This document shows, in pieces, positions 1 to 6,622 of a stretch of DNA of 7,319 bases (positions are counted from its first letter, which is position 1; each line of letters begins with the position of its first letter). Location of the stretch: positions 1 to 7,319 of the forward strand of contig JAKZRQ010000108.1 in assembly GCA_047518105.1 (NCBI GenBank), written 5' to 3'. Both the position numbers and the translations under genes were made by a program. Source of the DNA: VXYL01 sp047518105. GTDB taxonomy: Bacteria; Pseudomonadota; Gammaproteobacteria; Pseudomonadales; Azotimanducaceae. The notes beneath the pieces are model-generated. The model was given only the letters and a program-made list of their open reading frames with translations, had not been told where the DNA came from and made no database searches.

Positions 1-152
1 CCAAAAGACCCGCGAGAGCCTCCCGCGCGAAGCGCGGGCGGACGCGGCCAGCGCAGTCCGCCATCGGCACGATCATCGACATCGCGGTCAAACTAGTGAA
101 ACCCAAAAGGCTTTTGACGCCGACAAGCGGCCTGGTGAGAAATGCGGGCTAG
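1..152 (-). mobile_element. Partial copy of a MITE/IS-derived element, cut by the window start
   Basis: This stretch is the reverse complement of 6935-7062, the left arm of the second copy. The inner terminus is cctggtgagaaatgcggg at 131-148, followed by CTAG. Over 43-152 I count about six mismatches to the other copy. Positions 1-16 match it exactly. Positions 17-42 replace two bases in the other copy, a net 24-bp insertion that holds a hairpin (stem 22-28 with 32-38, loop GAA). Read on the plus strand, one frame is open from position 3 to a TAG at 150-152, just past the terminal repeat. The other copy is open in the same frame and the 24-bp difference is a multiple of three, so this may be the C-terminal tail of a lost transposase. 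The family is not identified. An IS1380-like origin (ends beginning CC, 4-bp target) is only a guess. Confidence 0.8.
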
Positions 153-293
153 GCGCCTTGCAACGCGCGCCTTGCTCCGGCGTTGCCATCGACATCTCAT
201 TCCACCCCGTCCAACCGCTGGGAACAGCGCCTTGCGCGGATGGAAAAGCGCATTGAACTTGCCCGCCTTTTCCGCCTTGGGTATGGGTTTTGA
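153..293 (+). pseudogene. 3' remnant of an unidentified gene truncated by the element
   Basis: From the element junction an open frame of 46 codons runs to TGA at 291-293. The last 25 or so residues look like real protein: a charged, probably helical segment containing RWEQRLARMEKRIELAR, then LFRLGYGF and stop. There is no credible start codon with a ribosome binding site, and the frame is closed upstream by the TAG at 150-152 inside the element end. I read it as the C-terminal tail of a gene whose 5' part lies on the far side of an element copy elsewhere. I do not recognise the family. The stop is 50 bp before the Hsp70 gene on the same strand, so the two may once have been in one operon. 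The alternative is chance coding-like sequence in a GC-rich spacer. Confidence 0.4.
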
Positions 294-342
294 GCGGCAA
301 CTTCTCGCACTATCGGCGTAGGCGTCACGGGCGTAAGGCGCC

Positions 343-1794
343 ATGAACGCCGACGGCGTCGGCGTCGGCATCGACTTCGGCACGAGCAACTCGGTGGCGG
401 CGGTCTTCGACGGTTGCGCGGTGACCTTGATCCCATTGGAGGCCGGAGTCGGGAATGCACGCGGTGTCCTGGAGCACGACGCCGAGATCATGCCGTCGGC
501 CACGTATATCGATCGCGCCCTGCAAACGCGAACCGGGCGCGATGCCATCGGTCGCTATATCGACGACAACACGGGGCGAAAGGTCGAACTGGTGCCGGAG
601 GTGATTGGCAGGGCGACGTTGGCGGTCGGCCACGCGAGCGCGGGTTCGCGCAATCCCGGCGAGACCTTGACCGTCGATGTCTACGGCGACGCCATGACGG
701 ACACCGGCATGCGTGGTCGCCTGTTCCGCGGGACCAAGCGCCTGCTCGGCAAGTCGGACGTTCGCCGTCTGATGGTGTTCGACCATCCGTTCCGACTGGT
801 CGCCCTGATCACGCCCATCCTGCTGCGCATGCGGAGGGCGCTCGCTGCCCAAGTCGGCGAGATCGACCGCGGCTGCGTCGGCCATCCGGTCAATTTTGAA
901 GGCCGTGACGAACATCGAAACAAGCTCGCCCTGTCGCGGCTCGGCGAGGCCTACCACTACGCCGGCGTTGCGAAGGCGAGCTTCTATCCCGAGCCCATCG
1001 GCGCGGCGGTGAGTTTTCTGCACGCCAATCCGGCGGCCGAGGGCCAGCGCCTGCTCACGGTGGACTTCGGCGGCGGAACCTTGGACTTCTGCGTGCTCGA
1101 GCGAGTCCCGGACAACCGCTTTCGGGTGGTGACCACGCACGGCATCGCCTTGGGCGGCGACCATATCGACCAGCGGCTGTTTCGCGAACTCCTCTTTCCT
1201 CTGCTCGGCAAGGGCGAGCGCTGGAGGCGGCGGGGCGAGTACGGCGAGATTGAAACCGCGTTCCCGTTCGAGGACTACGAGGAATTGCTGGTGAACTGGG
1301 CGGTGACCTACGTGCTCAACCAGAACCGCTACACCGCTGCGGTCCAGGATTGCGTGAACCGGGGCGGCGCGGCCGGGATCAAGTTCCGCCGCCTGCGGGA
1401 GCTGATCCAGCAGAACCTGGGGTACGTGGTGTTCCAAGCCATCAAGGAGTTCAAGGCCCGGCTGTCCAACGCCGAGGAGGCCGTGCTCGACATCCCGGAA
1501 ATCGACGTCGAAGTGCGCCTGACGCGTGCCCGGTTCGAGACGTTGATCGCCGACATGCTGTCCAAGGTGGAACAAGCCGTCGAGGAGACGCTCCGGCGCG
1601 CGCAGCTACCCCGGGCCGCCATCGACATCGTGTTGCGGACCGGCGGCTCGTCGTTGATTCCTGCCGTACGCCGCATTCTCGACGGCTTCTTCCCGGGGCG
1701 CGTGGTGGACCACGACCCGTTCACCAGCGTCGCCGCCGGACTTGCCATCGCCGACTACCACAACCTTTCCGCCGGTCCTCCCTGGCGTTCTTGA
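343..1794 (+). CDS. Hsp70-family protein, YegD-like (ATPase domain only)
   Basis: Protein of 483 residues with an actin/Hsp70 ATPase fold. The phosphate-1 motif GIDFGTSNS is at residues 9-17. The phosphate-2 motif TVDFGGGTLDF is at 239-249. The adenosine motif RTGGSSLIPAVRRIL starts at residue 432. GHPVNFEG near residue 180 matches the GRPINFQG segment of E. coli YegD as I recall it, and total length is close to the YegD group (about 450). There is no DnaK-type substrate-binding domain or lid: the protein ends about 50 residues after the adenosine motif. It should bind and hydrolyse ATP in the cytoplasm. Clients and partners are unknown, and no DnaJ or GrpE gene is nearby. The ATG start at 343 has a weak TAAGG five bases upstream and lies just ahead of the phosphate-1 motif, as expected. 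The gene converges on the Nudix gene. Family assignment is firm; the YegD-like subgroup is likely. Confidence 0.9.
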   Translation: MNADGVGVGIDFGTSNSVAAVFDGCAVTLIPLEAGVGNARGVLEHDAEIMPSATYIDRALQTRTGRDAIGRYIDDNTGRKVELVPEVIGRATLAVGHASAGSRNPGETLTVDVYGDAMTDTGMRGRLFRGTKRLLGKSDVRRLMVFDHPFRLVALITPILLRMRRALAAQVGEIDRGCVGHPVNFEGRDEHRNKLALSRLGEAYHYAGVAKASFYPEPIGAAVSFLHANPAAEGQRLLTVDFGGGTLDFCVLERVPDNRFRVVTTHGIALGGDHIDQRLFRELLFPLLGKGERWRRRGEYGEIETAFPFEDYEELLVNWAVTYVLNQNRYTAAVQDCVNRGGAAGIKFRRLRELIQQNLGYVVFQAIKEFKARLSNAEEAVLDIPEIDVEVRLTRARFETLIADMLSKVEQAVEETLRRAQLPRAAIDIVLRTGGSSLIPAVRRILDGFFPGRVVDHDPFTSVAAGLAIADYHNLSAGPPWRS

Positions 1795-1844
1795 GAAGCC
1801 GGCACCCTTGCAGTTGACAGTTGAGCAATTGAGCCAAGTTCTTC

Positions 1845-1884
1845 GCCACCCGACCACCCGACCACCCGTCCACCCGTCCACCCG
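1845..1884. repeat. Five tandem 8-bp units (NCCACCCG)
   Basis: Five head-to-tail octamers, GCCACCCG, ACCACCCG twice, then TCCACCCG twice. They fill the middle of the spacer between the convergent Hsp70 and Nudix genes. Just upstream, CAGTTGA is repeated back to back at 1811-1824. Both are simple tandem repeats with no visible coding role, and copy number may vary between strains by replication slippage. Confidence 0.85.
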
Positions 1885-1886
1885 TA

Positions 1887-1962
1887 GAGAATGCGGCAGC
1901 ATTCTCAAACGCGCCCGTCAGGGCGCGCATTCTCAAACGCGCCCGTCAGGGCGCGCATTCTC
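1887..1962. repeat. Hairpin ladder with two 28-bp direct repeats, possible bidirectional terminator or REP-like element
   Basis: Three perfect hairpins lie in tandem. The first has stem GAGAATGC (1887-1894) and GCATTCTC (1899-1906) with loop GGCA. The second and third have stem CGCGCCC and GGGCGCG with loop GTCA, one in each of two identical 28-bp units at 1901-1928 and 1929-1956. A third partial unit (ATTCTC) ends at 1962. GCATTCTC occurs three times (1899, 1927, 1955), so the single GAGAATGC can pair with any copy and enclose one, two or three hairpins. Its place between two convergent genes fits transcription termination from both sides, but no T-run follows, so classic intrinsic termination is not shown. 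It could equally be an interspersed REP/BIME-type repeat. Confidence 0.8.
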
Positions 1963-2001
1963 CGGCCCAGCCACACCGACCCCGCAGCGGGATCCTTGCG
2001 C

Positions 2002-2589
2002 CTACTCCGGCAATCGGCGGTAGCCCGCGTCCACCGTCTCGAAGAACGTCTGCACCATCCGGTAGGTCATCCCCCAGACGAAGTGACCGCCCGCTAGCCG
2101 GTAGCCGTTGAACCGCATCGAACCCCCGTCCGGACTGTCGATGGCGTGGTTGTCCCCCCGGTACATGGGTTCCACCGGCGTCCACACCGCCTCCGCCACC
2201 TCGTGATTCAGGGTAAACGACGGATCGCCCTCGATCTCGAACACGAACGGCGCGACCAGCATGAAGCGCCGCGCACTCATCCGCCGCTCGATGGGCAGCG
2301 CGCCAATCATGGGCGCTTGCGAGATGTCGAGGCCTATTTCCTCGGCGGTCTCCCGCACCGCCGCCGCGCACAGGTCCACATCCGCCGGATCCTTGTGACC
2401 ACCCGGAAAGGCCATGTGCCCCGACCAGGGATCGCCAGCGTTCTCGGCGCGCTTGATGAAGAGCATTTCGGTGGCTGCCGACCCATCGCGCAGGACTACC
2501 GCCACGGCCGCCTGCCGGGCGCCGACGGACATCGGTGGATCGGGAATACGGGCGGCGAGCCGGCGGCGGATGCTGGATAGCTTGAGCAT
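2002..2589 (-). CDS. nudL: Nudix hydrolase, probable CoA pyrophosphatase (NudL-like)
   Basis: Protein of 195 residues. The Nudix signature runs from FPGGHKDPAD (61-70) to RETAEEIGL (79-87), with the metal-binding REx2EE core intact. Acidic D70 stands where many Nudix boxes have Glu, and the spacing to RE is one residue longer than canonical. E. coli NudL/YeaB, as I recall it, has the same spacing and Asp. The preceding FIKRAENAGDPWSGHMAFPGG resembles the UPF0035 motif typical of CoA-cleaving Nudix enzymes, and FVWGMT at 170-175 also occurs in NudL. Family members cleave CoA or oxidised CoA to 4'-phosphopantetheine and 3',5'-ADP with Mg2+ or Mn2+. I chose the ATG at 2589 because MLKLSSIRRRLAARIP is a typical short start for the family. 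A TTG at 2625 would add 12 residues. Neither start has a clear Shine-Dalgarno sequence. It is transcribed divergently from the thioesterase, another enzyme likely to act on CoA esters. The Nudix call is firm; CoA as substrate is inferred. Confidence 0.85.
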   Translation of the reverse strand: MLKLSSIRRRLAARIPDPPMSVGARQAAVAVVLRDGSAATEMLFIKRAENAGDPWSGHMAFPGGHKDPADVDLCAAAVRETAEEIGLDISQAPMIGALPIERRMSARRFMLVAPFVFEIEGDPSFTLNHEVAEAVWTPVEPMYRGDNHAIDSPDGGSMRFNGYRLAGGHFVWGMTYRMVQTFFETVDAGYRRLPE

Positions 2590-2733
2590 CGTGCGTATTT
2601 GGAGGGTTTGTCGGGGCTTGGTCAAGCGGTGGATCGAGGGCGTCGACTCGGGGCGGAGTTCATCCGAGCGCGGGAGAACGACGGGGGATTGCGCTGTGTT
2701 ACTGTCGGACTGTTCTCAAGTTCGGCGCACTCG

Positions 2734-3138
2734 GTGAATCCACTCGCCTCAACGGCCAATCGCTGCTTCGTCTGCGGCAGCGGCAATCCCATCGGTCTGA
2801 ACGTGCGGTTCCGCTTGGACGGCGATGTGTGCCGGGCCGAGTTCACGCCGGGCGATGCCCACGTGGGCTACGACGGACTCGTTCACGGTGGCATCCTGTT
2901 CAGTCTGCTCGACGACGTGATGGCGAACTACGTCTTCCTGCAGGGCGAGCGCTGCTACACCGCGAGGGCCGACGTGCGGTACCGGGGTCCGCTCCCGGCC
3001 GGTACGCCGGTCAGGTTGGAAGGACGGCAGATCCGCCGAAAGGGCCGCTTGGTTATGCTCGACGGCCGCGTCCTGCGCGCGGACAACGACGAGGTGGTGG
3101 CCGAGGCGTCGGGGAGCTTCATGGTGGAGCGGGATTGA
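2734..3138 (+). CDS. PaaI-family hotdog-fold thioesterase
   Basis: About 134 residues from the chosen GTG start, a single hotdog domain. The N-terminal CFVCGSGNPIGL (11-22) is a motif often seen at the start of PaaI-like acyl-CoA thioesterases. The core VHGGILFSLLDDVMANYVF (from residue 50) matches the HGG-x-F-x-LLD helix that holds the active site in this family. It is followed by TARADVRYRGPLPAG and a C-terminal strand with EASGSFMV. Such enzymes hydrolyse acyl-CoA thioesters in the cytoplasm as homotetramers; the acyl substrate here is unknown. The frame stays open upstream to a TTG at 2599, but that extension (SAHSVN and before) looks non-conserved and would overlap the Nudix gene start, so I prefer GTG at 2734. 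TTG at 2689 is another option, and no start has a strong ribosome binding site. The shared region 2590-2733 should hold divergent promoters, but I see no convincing -35/-10 pair. Confidence 0.85.
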   Translation: MNPLASTANRCFVCGSGNPIGLNVRFRLDGDVCRAEFTPGDAHVGYDGLVHGGILFSLLDDVMANYVFLQGERCYTARADVRYRGPLPAGTPVRLEGRQIRRKGRLVMLDGRVLRADNDEVVAEASGSFMVERD

Positions 3139-3284
3139 GGGAACCGCCCGAGGTTGGCGCTCCCCAAACCTTGATTCATCTGACCATCCGCACGTGCCTG
3201 ACCGGGAAATACAGAGACCATGGGAGGGATACGACCTCGCTGCCTGAATGCAACCCGACTGTCAACATCGATCCCGCTCAAGGA

Positions 3285-3425
3285 ATCTAGACCCGCGCTG
3301 CCCGCGCTGATAGTGTCGCCGGTCACCAACAGGGTCTTGGTCGGCGCGCCGGTGCTTCGCCCTCGCCGCCGGCGACGCGAGCGGCGGCACAGCCGCGAAC
3401 CCCTTCAGCCAACCGTTCGGGTGAT
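3285..3425 (-). pseudogene. Possible relic of tesA (arylesterase/thioesterase I), N-terminal part only
   Basis: On the minus strand, 3335 down to 3285 reads TLLVTGDTISAGSAGLD. This resembles the block I region of TesA-type SGNH hydrolases, recalled as TLLVVGDSISAAFGLD, but the nucleophile Ser of GDS is Thr here. Upstream in another frame (about 3406-3355) is LKGFAAVPPLASPAARA, which resembles a signal peptide end, so a frameshift would separate the two. Downstream of block I no TesA blocks follow. tesA is known to lie divergently from ybbA-ybbP in many gammaproteobacteria, and this relic is exactly in that place and orientation. The match is short, so this is a reasoned guess. The rest of the 290-bp spacer 3139-3428 shows no gene, RNA or clear terminator. 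Confidence 0.4.
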
Positions 3426-3428
3426 TTG

Positions 3429-4112
3429 ATGCCGACATCCATACTGCGTGCCAAGGGACTGGTCAAACGCGTGCCCACGGCGGAGGGCGAACTGACCATC
3501 CTCGGCGGCATCGATCTGGAGGTGGCCGCGGGTGCCCAGGTGGCGGTTGTGGGCGAGTCCGGTTCGGGCAAGACCACCCTGCTCGGTATCTTGGCTGGCC
3601 TCGACCTGCCCACCGTGGGCGATGTTTGGCTCGACGGTGCCGAGATCACCGCCTTGGGCGAGGAACAGCGCGCCCGGGCGCGCGCCCGCTCCGTGGGTTT
3701 CGTCTTCCAGACGTTCCAACTCATCGACAGCCTGACGGCGCTGGAAAACGTCATGCTGCCGCTGGAACTGCGCGGCGACCGGCAGGCGAAGGAGGGCGCG
3801 CGTGGCTATCTCGACCGGGTCGGCCTCGGGGCGAGGACGACGCACTATCCACGCCAGCTCTCCGGCGGGGAGCAACAGCGGGTCGCCATCGCCCGCGCGT
3901 TCGCGTCGGGTCCGAAGGTGCTGTTCGCCGACGAACCGACGGGCAATCTGGACACCCTCACCGGCGCGCGGGTGGCGGACTTGATCTTCGAGCTCAATCG
4001 GGAAGCCGGTACGACGTTGGTGCTCGTCACCCACGACGCGGCCCTTGCCGCGCGTTGCGCCACCACGGTGACGTTGGAAGCCGGTCGCGTACGCCCGGCC
4101 GTGGCAGCGTGA
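3429..4112 (+). CDS. ybbA: ABC transporter ATP-binding protein, YbbA/LolD type
   Basis: 227 residues, full set of ABC ATPase motifs. Walker A GESGSGKTT is at 42-50. The Q-loop is VFQTF with Q94. The signature LSGGEQQRVAIARAF starts at 144. Walker B VLFADEPTGNLD starts at 164 with catalytic E169. The H-loop His is H202 in VTHD. FADEPTGNLD and LSGGEQQRVAIARAF are typical of the MacB/LolD/FtsE group that drives FtsX-type permeases. It is a cytoplasmic dimer subunit that couples ATP hydrolysis to the permease encoded next. I chose ATG at 3429; GGTGA at 3420-3424 is a weak ribosome binding site, and a TTG one codon earlier is less likely. The stop overlaps the GTG of the permease by four bases, so the two are probably translationally coupled. 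The substrate of YbbAP-type systems is not settled. Confidence 0.92.
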   Translation: MPTSILRAKGLVKRVPTAEGELTILGGIDLEVAAGAQVAVVGESGSGKTTLLGILAGLDLPTVGDVWLDGAEITALGEEQRARARARSVGFVFQTFQLIDSLTALENVMLPLELRGDRQAKEGARGYLDRVGLGARTTHYPRQLSGGEQQRVAIARAFASGPKVLFADEPTGNLDTLTGARVADLIFELNREAGTTLVLVTHDAALAARCATTVTLEAGRVRPAVAA

Positions 4113-6619
4113 CCCCATCGCTGGTTTTCAAGTTGGCGGTGCGCGACTGGCGCGCCGGCGAATTGCGCCTGCTGATCGCGGCGCTGCTCGTGGCCGTCGG
4201 TTCGGTGTCGGCGATCAGCCTGTTCGTGGACCGCCTGCAACGTGCCATCGAAGTCGAGTCGACGACTTTCCTGGGCGCCGACCGGGTGATCGGTTCGTCG
4301 CGCGAGATTCCCGAGAGTTTCCGGGAGTTGGCGCGCGACCAAGGCCTGGAGTCCGCCGACGTCGTCACCTTCAACTCCATGGTGTTTGCGGACGCGTCCG
4401 GATCGGACCGCAACCAACTGGCGAGCGTCAAGGCGGTGGCGCCGGGCTATCCGCTGCGCGGGGTCGTGCGCATTGCCGACGAGCCGTTCGCAACGGGACG
4501 AACCACCGCCGATGTTCCGGCTCTCGGCGAGGTCTGGATGGACTCCCGGTTGTTTCCCGCGCTGGGGGTGGTAATCGGCGACCGCGTCGCGGTCGGCTAC
4601 GCGGACTTCACCGTGGCCGCGGTCCTGACGGCAGAACCGGACCGAGGCGGCAGCTTCTTCGAATTCGGTCCGCGGTTGCTCATGCGTGCCGAGGACATCC
4701 CGGCCACGCAAGTGGTTCAACCGGGCAGCCGGATCGAGTACCGGCTGATGCTCGCCGGCGACGAGGGGAACTTGAGGACGCTCTACAACGCGATCCGCGA
4801 GGACCTGGCACCGAACTATCGCTGGCGGAGCATCCGCGACGCCAATGCCTCCATCGGCCGGGCGCTCGATCGTGCCGAGAATTTCCTGTTGCTCGGCGGC
4901 CTGTTGGCGGTGTTGCTGGCCGGGATCGCGGTGGCGCTCGCCGCCAACCGGTACGCGAGGCGGCATTTCGACCACGTCGCGGTTCTCAAGACCCTGGGCG
5001 CAACGCCTGCCGAGATTCAGTGGGGCTACCTCGGCGTCCTGCTCGTGATCGGCGTTGCCGGTACGTTGCTGGGCCTGGTCCTAGGTGCGCTGGTCCACCT
5101 CGGCATCATCGAAGCCTTGGGCGACCTGCTGCCGCCGACTTTGCCGCTGCCGGGCACGGACCCGCTGGTGGTGGGTTCGGTCACGGGCTTGATCTGCCTG
5201 CTGGCGTTCGCGTGGCCGCCGCTCTTGGGGTTGAAGAAGATCTCCCCCATGCGCGTCATTCGGCGCGACATCACAACCGGGGTGGCGCCCATCGTGACCT
5301 ACGGTTTTGCGGTCGCCGGCAGCCTTGCCCTCCTGATCTGGCACAGCGGCAGCGTCCTCCTGACCGTGGCGGCGCTGATCGGCGCGGTGGTGACCGGCGG
5401 CACGTTTGCGATCATGGCGCTCGTGCTTTTGCGCGGCGGCCGCGTGCTTGGCATGCAGGCCCGCAGCACCTGGCGCCTGGCACTCGCGGGCTTGCAGCGC
5501 CGCTACCGGGAGAACGTCGCCCAGATCGTGATCTTCGGCTTCGCCATCATGCTGCTTCTGGTCATGCTCCTGGTACGCACGGCGCTAGTGGACGACTGGC
5601 GGGCGGAGATCCCGGAACGCACGCCCAACCACTTCCTGATGAACGTCATGCCCGGCGAAGCGGACGCCGTGCAACGTCTGCTGACCGATCGCACGGGCTA
5701 CGATGGCACCCTGTTTGCCATGATCCGCGGCCGCATCAGTGCAGTGAACGAGCTTGCTGCGCGGGATTGGCGGGGTCGCGGCGGCCTCGGCCGGCCCGGT
5801 CCGGGCATCCGTTCGGAGCGCAACCTCACGTTCGCGGAGGAGCTTCCCGACAACAACGTGGTCGTTGAAGGCGAGTGGTGGTTGCGCGACGACCAAGGCG
5901 GTTGGGGGGAACCGGCGGTGTCGCTGGAGATCGACTATGCGCGTTCGCTCGGCGTGTCGGTGGGCGATACCCTGACCTTCGACGTCGGCGGGCTGCCTTT
6001 GACCGTCGCCGTGACGAACACCCGCAGCGTCGAATGGGACAGCCTGCAGCCGAATTTCTACATCATCTTCTCGCCCGGAGCGCTCGAAGGCTATCCCTCG
6101 ACCTACATGACGAGCTTCTACCTGCCGCGCGAGCAGAAGCCGTTCCTGAACGAACTGCTGTCGGCCCATCCCACGGTGACGTTGATCGAGGTGGACGAAA
6201 TAATCGTTCAGGTGCGCCGCATCATCGACCGGGTCACCCAGACGGTGGAACTGGTGCTCTACCTGGTTCTCGGCGCCGGGGTCCTGGTGCTCGTCGCCTC
6301 CATCGGGTCGAGCCGCGACCAGCGCCTGCGGGAACACGCGTTGCTGCGGGCGCTCGGGGGCACCCGGCGGCTCATCCAAGGCGCCTTGGTGACCGAATTC
6401 GCCATTCTCGGCTTCTTCGCGGGCCTGGTTGCCGTCATCGGCGCGGAACTGACCGTGTTCGCGCTCAACCGGGAGATCTTCGAATTGCCGACGAACCTGC
6501 ACCCTTGGCTTTGGGCGGCGGGCCCGGGCATCGGCATGGCGATGATCGCCACCGTGGGCTACTTCGGTACGCGCAAGCTGGTGCGCTCACCGCCGGCCGC
6601 CGTGCTGCGCGAGGTCTGA
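4109..6619 (+). CDS. ybbP: ABC transporter permease, YbbP-type with two FtsX domains
   Basis: 836 residues from GTG at 4109, which overlaps the ATPase stop (GTGA). E. coli YbbP, about 804, is similar in length. The frame is open well upstream inside ybbA, but that part is out-of-frame ybbA sequence. Layout: one N-terminal membrane segment (about 16-38, LRLLIAALLVAVGSVSAIS); a large periplasmic domain to about 255; first FtsX block with segments near 259-282, 307-335 and 353-375; a central pair near 395-445 and one near 473-495; a second periplasmic domain to about 710; second FtsX block near 715-735, 755-787 and 800-820. This gives the usual ten-segment architecture. The cytoplasmic loop with LKTLGATPAEIQWGYLG after the second segment and its repeat ALLRALGGTRRLIQGAL in the second block are the coupling regions for the ATPase. 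With YbbA it forms an inner-membrane complex. The gene ends three bases before the ttcA start. Confidence 0.92.
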   Translation: MTPSLVFKLAVRDWRAGELRLLIAALLVAVGSVSAISLFVDRLQRAIEVESTTFLGADRVIGSSREIPESFRELARDQGLESADVVTFNSMVFADASGSDRNQLASVKAVAPGYPLRGVVRIADEPFATGRTTADVPALGEVWMDSRLFPALGVVIGDRVAVGYADFTVAAVLTAEPDRGGSFFEFGPRLLMRAEDIPATQVVQPGSRIEYRLMLAGDEGNLRTLYNAIREDLAPNYRWRSIRDANASIGRALDRAENFLLLGGLLAVLLAGIAVALAANRYARRHFDHVAVLKTLGATPAEIQWGYLGVLLVIGVAGTLLGLVLGALVHLGIIEALGDLLPPTLPLPGTDPLVVGSVTGLICLLAFAWPPLLGLKKISPMRVIRRDITTGVAPIVTYGFAVAGSLALLIWHSGSVLLTVAALIGAVVTGGTFAIMALVLLRGGRVLGMQARSTWRLALAGLQRRYRENVAQIVIFGFAIMLLLVMLLVRTALVDDWRAEIPERTPNHFLMNVMPGEADAVQRLLTDRTGYDGTLFAMIRGRISAVNELAARDWRGRGGLGRPGPGIRSERNLTFAEELPDNNVVVEGEWWLRDDQGGWGEPAVSLEIDYARSLGVSVGDTLTFDVGGLPLTVAVTNTRSVEWDSLQPNFYIIFSPGALEGYPSTYMTSFYLPREQKPFLNELLSAHPTVTLIEVDEIIVQVRRIIDRVTQTVELVLYLVLGAGVLVLVASIGSSRDQRLREHALLRALGGTRRLIQGALVTEFAILGFFAGLVAVIGAELTVFALNREIFELPTNLHPWLWAAGPGIGMAMIATVGYFGTRKLVRSPPAAVLREV

Positions 6620-6622
6620 TCG

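Noticed and set aside
131..148. Relation between GAGAAATGCGGG in the element ends and GAGAATGC in the hairpin ladder
   Set aside because: The similarity is short, the A-run differs and the flanks are unrelated. I treat it as coincidence.
253..287. Possible sigma-70 promoter (TTGAAC and TATGGG) before the Hsp70 gene
   Set aside because: The spacing is about 22-23 bp and the -10 match is poor. The stretch also overlaps the protein-like gene tail.
325..1575. Minus-strand open frame of 416 codons opposite the Hsp70 gene
   Set aside because: It is antisense to clear Hsp70 motifs and has no recognisable domain. Long antisense frames are common in GC-rich genes.
1901..1962. CRISPR array
   Set aside because: The 28-bp units abut with no spacers between them, and each unit is a hairpin of its own. 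There are no cas genes.
1742..2097. Small plus-strand frames across the hairpin ladder with repeats such as QTRPSGRAFS
   Set aside because: The repeated peptide is just translation of the 28-bp DNA repeat. There is no ribosome binding site or domain.
2689..2717. Possible promoter TTGCGC...GTTCTC before the thioesterase
   Set aside because: The -10 match is too weak to support a call.
3626..4108. Long in-frame N-terminal extension of the permease (to 997 residues)
   Set aside because: It lies inside ybbA in another frame and looks like low-complexity Arg/Gly-rich shadow translation. The GTG at 4109 gives the normal YbbP start and length.
3405..4975. Long minus-strand frames opposite ybbA and the start of ybbP
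   Set aside because: They are shadows of well-supported genes with all catalytic motifs on the plus strand.
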